Assembly: GCA_005788265.1 (NCBI GenBank)
Contig: SXYR01000169.1
Location: 1 to 44,344, forward strand
Origin: Bacteroidota bacterium
GTDB lineage: Bacteria > Bacteroidota > Bacteroidia > Chitinophagales > Chitinophagaceae
Length of the DNA stretch: 44,344 nt
Direction of reading: 5' to 3'
The position numbers and the translations under genes were made by a program. Each line of letters opens with the position of its first letter. Positions within the stretch are counted from its first letter, which is position 1. This document shows, piece by piece, positions 18,986 to 28,312 of this stretch. Under the pieces are notes generated by a model that was not told the origin of the DNA, ran no database searches, and saw nothing but the letters and a program-made list of their open reading frames with translations.

Positions 18986-19456
18986 TTAAGGCTGTTTTAT
19001 GGATGTATATGCTTGAATTAATTTATCGCATGCCTTGTCGATTAAATCGAATACTTCATGGTAGGCAGCCTCGGATTTTGACCATGGGTCTGGCACGTCC
19101 ATCCCCGTTTCAGGGAAAAGAAAATCCAACATCAATTTGGTTTTGCTTGCTGAAAAATGCTGACGCGAAATTTGTTGGATGTCTTCTAAAACATCGTTTG
19201 CCATGGGTACAATCAGATCAAAATCTGCATAATCTGATGAACGAAAAGGCCTGGATTCTTGCTTTGAAATATCGATGCCATTCAATTTTGCTACTCTTTG
19301 TGAAAGGCAATGGGGTGGTTCACCATGGTGATAGCCGTTGGTTCCGGCTGAGTCAACCTGCCAATCCAGTCCTAGTTGTTCACATTTGTGTTGGAGAATG
19401 CCTTCGGCAAGCGGACTCCTGCAGATATTTCCCAAACAAACCATCAACACTTTCAT
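18986..19456 (-). CDS. Low-molecular-weight protein tyrosine phosphatase
   Basis: MKVLMVCLGNICRSPLAEG P-loop; VPDPW motif; start at 19456. Confidence 0.94.
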   Translation of the reverse strand: MKVLMVCLGNICRSPLAEGILQHKCEQLGLDWQVDSAGTNGYHHGEPPHCLSQRVAKLNGIDISKQESRPFRSSDYADFDLIVPMANDVLEDIQQISRQHFSASKTKLMLDFLFPETGMDVPDPWSKSEAAYHEVFDLIDKACDKLIQAYTSIKQP

Positions 19457-19593
19457 TGTTCTATTTTCCAACAAATGTAACAGCAATGATTGATTTTATT
19501 TTTTAAAACAATCAGCATAAATACAAGTAAATTATACCTTATGACATCTACTCATTGGGGCGAGATTTCATAAATTGCAAGACATTCTTATTT

Positions 19594-19824
19594 ATGGTAA
19601 CGAACAATTTCAGAGAAAAGGAAGAAAAACGGCAGAAGGGCTTCAAGGTGATCTACGACTATGTCATGGGAATTTTGTGGTTTGCTGCAGGATTGTTTTT
19701 TCTATTGAATAAATACCTGGCCGTAGGCTTGGCTTTCGATTCTTTGGTCTCATCCATTTTCGGTATTGCCTGTCTTTGCTATGGAGTATTCAGGCTTTAC
19801 AGGGGGTTTTCAGTCAAAAGCTAA
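19594..19824 (+). CDS. Small two-TM membrane protein of unknown function
   Basis: MVTNNFREKEEKRQKGFKVIYDYVMGILWFAAGLFFLLNKY...; ends 4 nt before the PstS-like start. Confidence 0.7.
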   Translation: MVTNNFREKEEKRQKGFKVIYDYVMGILWFAAGLFFLLNKYLAVGLAFDSLVSSIFGIACLCYGVFRLYRGFSVKS

Positions 19825-19828
19825 CATC

Positions 19829-20761
19829 ATGAAGCACTTATTTCTGCAATATTTTTTTCCATTTGCTTTGCTTTTTTTTGGATGCTCTTGTGCATCCGAT
19901 GGCAAGAAGGCCAAAGTTATTTTGGGTGATGATACCCTGACAAGTGGAACCATTCATATCAGTGTAGATGAGAGTTTCGCTCCCATCATTGATTCTCAGA
20001 TAAAAGTATTCATGTCGCAGCATCCAAAAGCCAACATCATTCCTCATTACAAACCGGAAGCTGATTGCATCAAAGATCTATTGAATGACAGCACCAGGAT
20101 GGTGATCATCACACGAGGATTGACAGAAGAAGAGGTTCCTTTTTACAAAGACACCTTGTCATTTGTGCCTTTGTTTGGGCGGCTCGCAACAGATGCCGTT
20201 GCAGTCATAACCCATAACAATTGTAGGGATTCACTTTTTTCAGTAGCAGAAATCAAGTCGATGTTGAATGGAACAAGTGGTTATAAGTACGATTTGGTTA
20301 TGGATGGATTGAAGGCAACCAGTACCGTCCGTTTTTTGATTGATTCTGTTTTGCGTGGTCAGCCTATGAATGGGAAGGTGATGGCAGCTAAAAATTCTGA
20401 AGGCGTAATCGACTACGTAGCAACACACCCCAATGCCTTGGGATTTATTGGAGTGAGCTGGATAGGCAACAAAGAAGATTCTTCTCAAATGACCTTTCAG
20501 AAAAAGGTGAAACTGGCAGCATTGCAATGCGCGCGATGTGAGGAGGAGGTATATGTTAGGCCTTATCAAGCCAATATGGCACTCAAAAGATACCCGCTCA
20601 ACAGAGGTATTTATTATGTGCTGAAAGAGAATTTTGCCGGACTGGGCAAAGGATTTGTCAATTTCTTAACACATGAAAAAGGTCAATTAATCTTCAGGAG
20701 GGGCTATCTTGTACCTGACCGAATGGCGCTACAAATAAGAAAAGCAAATGTTTCAGAATAA
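19829..20761 (+). CDS. PstS-like substrate-binding lipoprotein
   Basis: MKHLFLQYFFPFALLFFGCSC lipobox-like N-term; PBP-like fold signatures (VDESFAPIIDSQI, LTEEEVPFYKD, ALGFIGVSWIGN). Confidence 0.8.
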   Translation: MKHLFLQYFFPFALLFFGCSCASDGKKAKVILGDDTLTSGTIHISVDESFAPIIDSQIKVFMSQHPKANIIPHYKPEADCIKDLLNDSTRMVIITRGLTEEEVPFYKDTLSFVPLFGRLATDAVAVITHNNCRDSLFSVAEIKSMLNGTSGYKYDLVMDGLKATSTVRFLIDSVLRGQPMNGKVMAAKNSEGVIDYVATHPNALGFIGVSWIGNKEDSSQMTFQKKVKLAALQCARCEEEVYVRPYQANMALKRYPLNRGIYYVLKENFAGLGKGFVNFLTHEKGQLIFRRGYLVPDRMALQIRKANVSE

Positions 20762-20808
20762 ATGGATGATTTCTTACTTTTACCATCCTTAAAAACAAAC
20801 TGCGAAGT

Positions 20809-22428
20809 ATGAAAATGAGATTTGTGATTGCTGCACTGTTTTTTACTTCTGTTGTAACTGCTCAAACAGTACAGGAGGGTAGAAAATTATTATTGAGTCA
20901 GCGTTACCGTTCAGCGAAGGAAACCATGGAAAAAGTGGTTGCAGCCGCTCCATCAAATTCTGAAGCAATATATTGGCTTGCACAGGTTCTTTTTGAATCC
21001 AAAAATACAGCTGAGGCCAAAGAGGTGCTCCGCAAAGGAATGGAAGGATCCAATGGGAGCAATCCGCTTTTGCTTGTTGCAATGGGACAAGCAGAGCTGA
21101 TCGAAAAGAAAGTGAATGATGCGAAGCAACGTTTTGAAACAGCCATTTCCTTGACCAAATCAAAAGATGCAAATATTCTATCTGCCATTGGAAAAGCCAA
21201 TTTAGAAGATGGAGGCGATTATGCGTATGGCATTGAGAAAATCAAATTGGCCGCTGCCCTTAAAAATTTCAATGATCCATTTGCATATATCTATATGGGG
21301 GATTTGTACCGCAAGCTGATGAACGGAGGCGGAGCAGTTTCTTCCTACGAAAACGCACTGCTGAAAGATCCAAAATCTGCTGTGGCCAAATATAAAATTG
21401 GGAAGGTCTATCTTACACAGGGCAATGAGCAAAAAGAAATTTTTCTTGGTAAAATAAATGATGCCATTGCAGATGATCCATCATTTTCCCCGGCATTGTA
21501 TGAATTGTATGTCTACTACTTTTTCAGAGATGTGGTCAAAGCAACTGATTATTTCAACCGATACAAAGCAAATGCCGATGCGGGTCCTGCGCTCGACTAC
21601 GAAGAAGCGAGTCTCCAATTCGCTGCGGGTGATTTCAAGAATGCGATTGCCAAATCAGATGTTTTGTTGAAGTCTCAAGGAGAAAAAGCCGATGCAAGAC
21701 TCTACAGATTGAAAGCTTACAGCTATGACAAGCTCAATGATTCTGCAAATGCATTGGCATTGTTGGAAATATTTTTCCAGAAAGCAGCAGCAGAGCAATT
21801 GAATCCGGAGAACTACTATATAGCCGCAGTGAATGCAGCTAAAATGAAATCCGACCCAGCAAAAGTGGATGATTATTTTATGAAGGCGATCAATGCAGAT
21901 ACCGCACTCAACAACAAGTTGGATTATGCGAGAAAAGCTGCAGACTTCTTCAAAAAATCATCCAATACCGCCAAGTCTGCGCTATGGCTGACAAAAGTGC
22001 TTTCCCTCAACCCAAGAATCAGCAAAGTTGATTTATACAACGCGGGATTTGAGAATTTCAAGGCAGGGGAGTTCAAAACTGCAGACAGCATTTTTACGCT
22101 TTACAAAACCAATTTCCCCAATGAGGTCTATGGCCATTATTGGTCATTCAGGTCTCTATCTGTCATCGATTCAACAATGGAACAGGGACTTGCCATTCCA
22201 GACTGCGAAAAATTCATTTCTATTGCTGAAGTTGACAAGGCTAAAAACAAGAGTACATTGATTACAGCGTATGGATACCTTGCCGGTTATACTGCAAATG
22301 TGAAAAAAGACTTGGCTTTGGCTTCCAGTTACCTTGAAAAAATCATTGAAATTGATCCCAACAATCAGGATGCTATCAAAAACCGAGACATTCTCCAAAA
22401 AGCACTGGCAGCACCTCCTAAAAAATAA
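20809..22428 (+). CDS. Tetratricopeptide-repeat protein, exported
   Basis: Signal peptide MRFVIAALFFTSVVTAQ; multiple TPR-like helices. Confidence 0.85.
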   Translation: MKMRFVIAALFFTSVVTAQTVQEGRKLLLSQRYRSAKETMEKVVAAAPSNSEAIYWLAQVLFESKNTAEAKEVLRKGMEGSNGSNPLLLVAMGQAELIEKKVNDAKQRFETAISLTKSKDANILSAIGKANLEDGGDYAYGIEKIKLAAALKNFNDPFAYIYMGDLYRKLMNGGGAVSSYENALLKDPKSAVAKYKIGKVYLTQGNEQKEIFLGKINDAIADDPSFSPALYELYVYYFFRDVVKATDYFNRYKANADAGPALDYEEASLQFAAGDFKNAIAKSDVLLKSQGEKADARLYRLKAYSYDKLNDSANALALLEIFFQKAAAEQLNPENYYIAAVNAAKMKSDPAKVDDYFMKAINADTALNNKLDYARKAADFFKKSSNTAKSALWLTKVLSLNPRISKVDLYNAGFENFKAGEFKTADSIFTLYKTNFPNEVYGHYWSFRSLSVIDSTMEQGLAIPDCEKFISIAEVDKAKNKSTLITAYGYLAGYTANVKKDLALASSYLEKIIEIDPNNQDAIKNRDILQKALAAPPKK

Positions 22429-22432
22429 ATGC

Positions 22433-22461
22433 AAAAGGGACAATTAAATTGTCCCTTTTTT
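22433..22461 (+). terminator. Intrinsic terminator after TPR gene
   Basis: AAAAGGGACAATT/AATTGTCCCTTTT perfect palindrome followed by T run. Confidence 0.85.
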
Positions 22462-22496
22462 CATTCAGGACTATCATTTTTTCATCCTGATTTGCC

Positions 22497-22504
22497 TAAC
22501 TTTG
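22497..22504 (+). promoter_or_regulatory. -7 element TAACTTTG upstream of nuoA
   Basis: TAnnTTTG match 18 nt before the nuoA ATG at 22523; no clear -33 TTTG. Confidence 0.55.
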
Positions 22505-22522
22505 CGCCATCAAATTCAACCG

Positions 22523-22939
22523 ATGTTCAAGGCTATTTTTCTGCAGTCTTCTTTGCTCGGACAGAATGCCTCAATCAGCAAGGCAAGTGATTATTTCCCC
22601 ATCGGTATACAGATTGCATTTGCAGTGGTTTTGGTAACAGTGATGATCGCCGGATCTCAATTGTTGGGTCCCAAGAGAAAGACATCCGACAAACTCCAAG
22701 TTTTTGAAAGTGGAATTGAGCAGTTTGGGAACGCACGTCAACCCATGGCAATTAAATATTTTCTCGTGGCAATTTTATTTGTGTTGTTTGATGTGGAGGT
22801 TATATTTTTCTATCCCTATGCTGTCAACTTTAAATCTTTGGGTTGGGATGGTTTTTGGGCGGTATTGATGTTCATCAGTTTTTTCCTGGCTGGGTTCATT
22901 TATATCATCAAAAAAGGTGCATTGCATTGGGAAGAATAA
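22523..22939 (+). CDS. nuoA: NADH-quinone oxidoreductase subunit A
   Basis: KLQVFESGIEQFGNARQPMAIKYFLVAILFVLFDVEVIFFYP; ATG 22523 preferred over 22502. Confidence 0.95.
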   Translation: MFKAIFLQSSLLGQNASISKASDYFPIGIQIAFAVVLVTVMIAGSQLLGPKRKTSDKLQVFESGIEQFGNARQPMAIKYFLVAILFVLFDVEVIFFYPYAVNFKSLGWDGFWAVLMFISFFLAGFIYIIKKGALHWEE

Positions 22940-22998
22940 AAATTCAATACGAACAGAAAACAACTTCTGTAAGTATCTGTTAAAAAATAAAAATAATT

Positions 22999-23586
22999 AT
23001 GTCCAGGCCTGTAAGATTTAATTTAAACCCGAAGGATTTTACCGACCGCGGTATCAATCAGGTAGATCTGCCCGATGGGCACATGGGAGAAGGTTTCTTT
23101 GCAACCTCCTTTGACAAGGTTGTAGGTTTAGCAAGAAAAAATTCAATCTGGCCGCTTCCATTTGCAACATCATGTTGTGGCATTGAATTCATGGCAACCA
23201 TGGGGTCTCATTATGACCTCGCGAGATTTGGATCGGAAAGAGTTGGTTTTTCTCCGCGTCAGTGTGATCTATTAATGGTCATGGGTACCATTGCCAAAAA
23301 AATGGGTCCGGTAGTTAGACAAGTATATCTGCAGATGGCAGAACCCCGATGGGTCATGGCTGTTGGCGCATGTGCTTCCAGTGGGGGAATCTTTGATACA
23401 TATTCTGTTTTACAGGGCATTGATCAGGTGGTACCTGTGGACGTATATGTTCCGGGTTGTCCACCCAGACCAGAAGCAATCATCGACGGTGTTCTTAAAA
23501 TACAGGATCTTATTCACCATGAATCCCTGAGAAGACGCAACGGGGAACAATACAAAAACTTATTGGAAACCTACGGTATACAATAA
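22999..23586 (+). CDS. nuoB: NADH-quinone oxidoreductase subunit B
   Basis: PFATSCCGIEFMA; VYVPGCPPRPEAIIDG. Confidence 0.97.
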   Translation: MSRPVRFNLNPKDFTDRGINQVDLPDGHMGEGFFATSFDKVVGLARKNSIWPLPFATSCCGIEFMATMGSHYDLARFGSERVGFSPRQCDLLMVMGTIAKKMGPVVRQVYLQMAEPRWVMAVGACASSGGIFDTYSVLQGIDQVVPVDVYVPGCPPRPEAIIDGVLKIQDLIHHESLRRRNGEQYKNLLETYGIQ

Positions 23587-23600
23587 CTCATCCAACAAAA

Positions 23601-24104
23601 ATGCCCATTCACAGCGACCATATCAAAGAGAAATTGAATGCACAGTTTGGCGATGGAATCATCTCATGGGATGCCTCATCTGATATACTCGCACTTGAGG
23701 TAGTTCCTTCCATCAATTTAAAGGTGTTGACTTTTTTATATGATGAACCAACTCTTGGATTCCAATTTCTGACCGACCTCACAGGTGTACACTATCCGGA
23801 TCAGCCGGGAAAAGAAATCGGGGTGGTTTACCACTTGCACAACTTGAAAGAGAATGCGCGTTTAAGGATGAAAATATTTGTACCCATTGAAAAACCAGAT
23901 GTATTCACTGCATCAGGCCTGTTCAGCGGTGCCAACTGGATGGAAAGAGAAACATTTGATTTTTATGGCATTCATTTCATCGGACATCCCAATTTGAAGA
24001 GGGTGCTGAATGTTGATGAGATGGATTATCATCCATTGCGCAAAGAATATCCACTGGAAGATCAAACACGAATTGATAAAGACGACGAAATGTTTGGAAG
24101 ATAA
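23601..24104 (+). CDS. nuoC: NADH-quinone oxidoreductase subunit C
   Basis: NWMERETFDFYGIHFIGHPNLKRVL. Confidence 0.95.
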   Translation: MPIHSDHIKEKLNAQFGDGIISWDASSDILALEVVPSINLKVLTFLYDEPTLGFQFLTDLTGVHYPDQPGKEIGVVYHLHNLKENARLRMKIFVPIEKPDVFTASGLFSGANWMERETFDFYGIHFIGHPNLKRVLNVDEMDYHPLRKEYPLEDQTRIDKDDEMFGR

Positions 24105-24116
24105 AGAAACAATACA

Positions 24117-25343
24117 ATGCCTGAACAAGCAAACATAGTATTACCTGAAGGGTCCATCGAAAAACAAACCACAAGACTCAATCTTGGGCCTACCCACCCG
24201 GCAACGCATGGGGTGTTCCAGAACATTCTTGAGATGGATGGTGAGCGTATTATCAAAACCGAGTCAACTGTAGGTTACATCCATCGGGCATTTGAGAAAA
24301 TCGCTGAACGTCGACCCCTTTATCAAATAACTACTCTAACGGATCGTTTGAATTATTGCTCTGCTCCATTGAATAATATGGGCTGGCACATGACATGTGA
24401 AAAATTGTTGAGTGTCAAAACGCCTAAACGTGTAGATTATTTGCGCGTAATCATCATGGAATTGTCTCGCATTTCAGATCATTTGATTTGCAATTCTATT
24501 GTGGGAGTTGATGCCGGGGCATACACAGGATTTCTCTATGTGATGCAGTACCGTGAATTGATTTACGAGATTTACGAAGAAGTATGTGGGTCGAGACTCA
24601 CAACCAATATGGGTCGAATCGGCGGGTTCGAGAGAAACTTTAGCAATACTGCCTTTCAAAAAATCGAACAATTCTTGGAGGAATTTCCAAAAGTCTGGAA
24701 AGAGTTTGAAAATCTTTTCATGCGCAACAGAATTTTCATCGAGAGAACAAAAGGCACTGGCGCTATTTCTGCTGAACGCGCACTCAACTTCAGCTTCACG
24801 GGTCCAAATCTTCGTGCAGCAGGAATAGATTATGATGTTAGGGTACATGCGCCTTATTCATCATATGAAGATTTTGATTTCATCATTCCAGTTGGAACCA
24901 CTGGAGATAATTATGATCGCTTCATGGTGAGAGGTGAGGAAGTATGGCAATCACTTGACATCATTCGTCAAGCATACCAAAAAGTACAGTCATTCAAAGG
25001 AGCCGAAGCAGAAGTATATCATGCAGATGCCCCCGAATATTACCTGCCTGCAAAAGCAGATGTTTATACAAAAATGGAAGCCCTCATCTACCATTTTAAA
25101 ATTGTTATGGGTGAAACGGAAATTCCAGCGGGTGAAATTTACCACAGCATTGAAGGTGCGAATGGTGAATTGGGATTCTATCTGATCAGCGACGGAGGAA
25201 GGACTCCTTATCGTTTGCACTTTAGAAGACCTTGTTTTATATATTACCAGGCATACGAAGAAATTGTTCGGGGTACCATGTTGAGCGATGCGATCATCAC
25301 GCTGAGCAGCCTCAACTTGATTGCCGGTGAAATGGATGCATAA
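24117..25343 (+). CDS. nuoD: NADH-quinone oxidoreductase subunit D
   Basis: LNLGPTHPATHGVFQ; GYIHRAFEKIAE; RISDHLI; C-terminal SLNLIAGEMDA. Confidence 0.97.
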   Translation: MPEQANIVLPEGSIEKQTTRLNLGPTHPATHGVFQNILEMDGERIIKTESTVGYIHRAFEKIAERRPLYQITTLTDRLNYCSAPLNNMGWHMTCEKLLSVKTPKRVDYLRVIIMELSRISDHLICNSIVGVDAGAYTGFLYVMQYRELIYEIYEEVCGSRLTTNMGRIGGFERNFSNTAFQKIEQFLEEFPKVWKEFENLFMRNRIFIERTKGTGAISAERALNFSFTGPNLRAAGIDYDVRVHAPYSSYEDFDFIIPVGTTGDNYDRFMVRGEEVWQSLDIIRQAYQKVQSFKGAEAEVYHADAPEYYLPAKADVYTKMEALIYHFKIVMGETEIPAGEIYHSIEGANGELGFYLISDGGRTPYRLHFRRPCFIYYQAYEEIVRGTMLSDAIITLSSLNLIAGEMDA

Positions 25344-25352
25344 AAAGAATAA

Positions 25353-25844
25353 ATGATGGTGAAGTTCAGTGAACATAAAATGAAAGAGGTGGAGGCAATC
25401 ATTGCCCGTTATCCAACAGGCAAGCATAAAAGTGCCCTGATCCCCATCTTGCACTTGGCGCAAGAAGAGTTTGGCGGATGGTTGAGTGCCGAATCAATGG
25501 ATTATGTCGCTTCCATTTTATCCATCGCATCTATCGAAGTTTATGAGGTAGCTACTTTTTACAGCATGTTCAATTTGAATCCAGTTGGCAAACATGTGTT
25601 GGAAGTTTGTCAAACCGGACCTTGCATGTTACAAGGCAGCGACGACATCATAGCGTATATTAAATCAAAATTGGGAATTGCTGTGGGTGAAACAACAGCA
25701 GATGGAATGTTTACATTGAAAACTGTCGAGTGTTTAGGTGCCTGTGGATATGCTCCCATGATGCAAATGGGTATGCATTACAAAGAACACCTCACACCTT
25801 CAAAGGTTGATGAAATCATTGCTCATTGCTACAATCATAAATAG
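25353..25844 (+). CDS. nuoE: NADH-quinone oxidoreductase subunit E
   Basis: CQTGPCML and CLGACGYAPMM 2Fe-2S ligands. Confidence 0.96.
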   Translation: MMVKFSEHKMKEVEAIIARYPTGKHKSALIPILHLAQEEFGGWLSAESMDYVASILSIASIEVYEVATFYSMFNLNPVGKHVLEVCQTGPCMLQGSDDIIAYIKSKLGIAVGETTADGMFTLKTVECLGACGYAPMMQMGMHYKEHLTPSKVDEIIAHCYNHK

Positions 25845-25855
25845 GGGAAGGCATT

Positions 25856-27205
25856 ATGGCAAGAAAATTATTATTGGAAAAAGCCCACGTAGAAGGAATC
25901 CGTCACTTTGATGTTTATCGGAGGGAAGGCGGTTATGCTTCTGTTGAAAAGGCATTGAAAATGGATCCCGCTTCGATAGTAGAGGAAGTCAAGAAAAGCG
26001 GACTCAGGGGAAGAGGAGGTGCTGGATTTGCAACTGGACTCAAATGGAGTTTTCTGGCAAAGCCTGAGGGTGTTCCCCGTTACCTGGTTTGCAATGCAGA
26101 CGAATCCGAGCCAGGCACTTTCAAAGACAGGTTTTTAATGGAGTTCATTCCTCATCTTTTGATTGAAGGCTTGATCGTGTCCTCATTTGCATTGGGAAGC
26201 AACAGTACTTATATATATATACGTGGTGAATATGCTTGGATTGTCGGCATATTGGAGCAAGCGATTGCTGAAGCAAAACAAAATGGTTTTTTAGGAAAGA
26301 ATATTTTAGGAGCAGGATTTGATTTGGAAATATACGTGCAACGTGGTGCAGGGGCATATATCTGTGGTGAAGAAACTGCTTTGATTGAATCTCTTGAAGG
26401 AAAAAGAGGAAATCCCCGCATCAAGCCCCCTTTCCCAGCCATCAAAGGATTGTGGGATTGTCCAACTGTTGTAAACAATGTTGAAACACTCGCTGCAGTG
26501 GTTCCAATCATAAACATGGGTGGTGAAGAATACGCAAAAATTGGTGTTGGAAGATCCACTGGAACAAAATTGATCTCAGCTTGCGGGAACATCAATAAAC
26601 CGGGCGTGTACGAAATGGATATGACAATCTCTGTGGAAGAGTTCATATACAGTGATGAATATTGCGGAGGCATTGCCAACGGAAAAAAATTAAAAGCTTG
26701 TATTCCTGGTGGTTCTTCAGTACCTATCCTGCCTGCCAACTTGTTATTGAAGACTGCCAAAGGGGAGACCCGCTACATGAATTATGAAAGTCTCTCTGAT
26801 GGGGGGTTTGCATCGGGATCCATGATGGGTTCTGGAGGATTCATTGTGCTCGATGAAGATCAGTGCGTCGTTCGCCACACACTGACCCTTGCCAGGTTTT
26901 ACAGACATGAAAGTTGCGGACAATGTTCACCCTGCAGGGAAGGAACAGGATGGATGGAAAAAATTCTGCAAAAAATAGAAAACGGTAAAGGTGTATCAAG
27001 CGACATTGATTTGTTGTGGGATATCCAACGAAAAATAGAAGGAAATACCATTTGTCCGCTGGGTGATGCAGCAGCATGGCCTGTTGCAGCAGCGATCAGA
27101 CATTTCAGAGATGAATTTGAATGGCATGTGAACAATCCTTCATTGTGCTTAACACAAAACTATGGCTTGGCTCATTATGCTGATGAGTTGAGTGTAGTTG
27201 CATAA
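25856..27205 (+). CDS. nuoF: NADH-quinone oxidoreductase subunit F
   Basis: GLRGRGGAGFATGLKWSF; GAYICGEETALIESLEGKRGNPR; ESCGQCSPCREG. Confidence 0.97.
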   Translation: MARKLLLEKAHVEGIRHFDVYRREGGYASVEKALKMDPASIVEEVKKSGLRGRGGAGFATGLKWSFLAKPEGVPRYLVCNADESEPGTFKDRFLMEFIPHLLIEGLIVSSFALGSNSTYIYIRGEYAWIVGILEQAIAEAKQNGFLGKNILGAGFDLEIYVQRGAGAYICGEETALIESLEGKRGNPRIKPPFPAIKGLWDCPTVVNNVETLAAVVPIINMGGEEYAKIGVGRSTGTKLISACGNINKPGVYEMDMTISVEEFIYSDEYCGGIANGKKLKACIPGGSSVPILPANLLLKTAKGETRYMNYESLSDGGFASGSMMGSGGFIVLDEDQCVVRHTLTLARFYRHESCGQCSPCREGTGWMEKILQKIENGKGVSSDIDLLWDIQRKIEGNTICPLGDAAAWPVAAAIRHFRDEFEWHVNNPSLCLTQNYGLAHYADELSVVA

Positions 27206-27214
27206 AAAAATGCT

Positions 27215-28312
27215 ATGGCCGAGGAAATAAAAAAGATGAAAGTCACGATCGACAATATCACGGTAGAAGTCCCACAGGGTACAACCATCCTGCAGGCTGC
27301 AAGAATGATTGGTGGTGATGTTGTACCCCCTGCCATGTGTTACTATACAAAACTTCAGGGAAGTGGTGGCAAGTGTCGCACTTGTTTGGTTGAAGTAAGC
27401 AAAGGCAGCGAAGCAGATCCCCGTCCCATGCCAAAATTGGTTGCCAGTTGCAGGACGGGTGTGATGGATGGAATGGAAGTTAAAAATATTACGAGTCCCA
27501 AGGTGCTGGACGCCCGTAATGGGGTTGTTGAATTTTTATTATTGAATCATCCACTTGATTGTCCCATATGTGATCAGGCAGGCGAGTGTCATTTGCAGGA
27601 TCTTGGATATGAGCACGGAAAAGAAGCAACCCGTTACGAGTTCAAGCGAAGAACTTTTGAAAAGCATGACTTAGGTCCCTATATACAATTGCACATGACA
27701 CGCTGCATCCTTTGCTACCGCTGTGTATATACTGCTGATCAAGTTTCCAACAAGCGTGTGCATGGTATACTCAGCAGAGGTGATCATGCTGAAATCGCTA
27801 CTTATATTGAGAAATCACTTGACAATGACTTCATCGGCAACGTAATTGATGTATGTCCGGTTGGTGCATTGACAGACAAAACATTCCGTTTTAAAAACCG
27901 CGTTTGGTTTACAAAACCAGTAAATGCTCATCGCGAATGCAAATGTTGTTCAGGTAAAGTTACTCTTTGGCAAAGAGGGGAGGAAGTGTTGCGCGTGACT
28001 GCAAGAAAAGATCAGTGGGGTGAGGTAGAAGATTGGATTTGCAATGAATGCCGTTTTGAAAAGAAGAAAGTGAGCGATTGGGTGATTGAGGGACCAACAC
28101 ATGTCAGCCGACACTCTGTTATTTCTCAAGGGCATTATGAAAAACTCAACAGGCCAACCGAAACATTCAGCAAGGTTCATGATGGCCGCAAGCCGAAATT
28201 ATTAATGGATATACACAGTGTCAGTGAGGTGAATGATCCTTCAATTGATTTGAGTGCGATCAATGGACCCGCTACTGGAAAAGTTTTTGAACAATCAAAG
28301 AAGCAAGCATGA
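27215..28312 (+). CDS. nuoG: NADH-quinone oxidoreductase subunit G, short form
   Basis: Ferredoxin-like N-term, HPLDCPICDQAGECHLQD, CILCYRCV...CPVGALTDK; lacks the large molybdopterin-oxidoreductase-like domain. Confidence 0.92.
   Translation: MAEEIKKMKVTIDNITVEVPQGTTILQAARMIGGDVVPPAMCYYTKLQGSGGKCRTCLVEVSKGSEADPRPMPKLVASCRTGVMDGMEVKNITSPKVLDARNGVVEFLLLNHPLDCPICDQAGECHLQDLGYEHGKEATRYEFKRRTFEKHDLGPYIQLHMTRCILCYRCVYTADQVSNKRVHGILSRGDHAEIATYIEKSLDNDFIGNVIDVCPVGALTDKTFRFKNRVWFTKPVNAHRECKCCSGKVTLWQRGEEVLRVTARKDQWGEVEDWICNECRFEKKKVSDWVIEGPTHVSRHSVISQGHYEKLNRPTETFSKVHDGRKPKLLMDIHSVSEVNDPSIDLSAINGPATGKVFEQSKKQA

Noticed and set aside
18977-18990. TAACTTCG-CTGT-ATG promoter-like element before hisS
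   Set aside because: Its TAA is the stop codon of the upstream phosphatase gene and the two genes look co-transcribed, so the match is probably coincidental.
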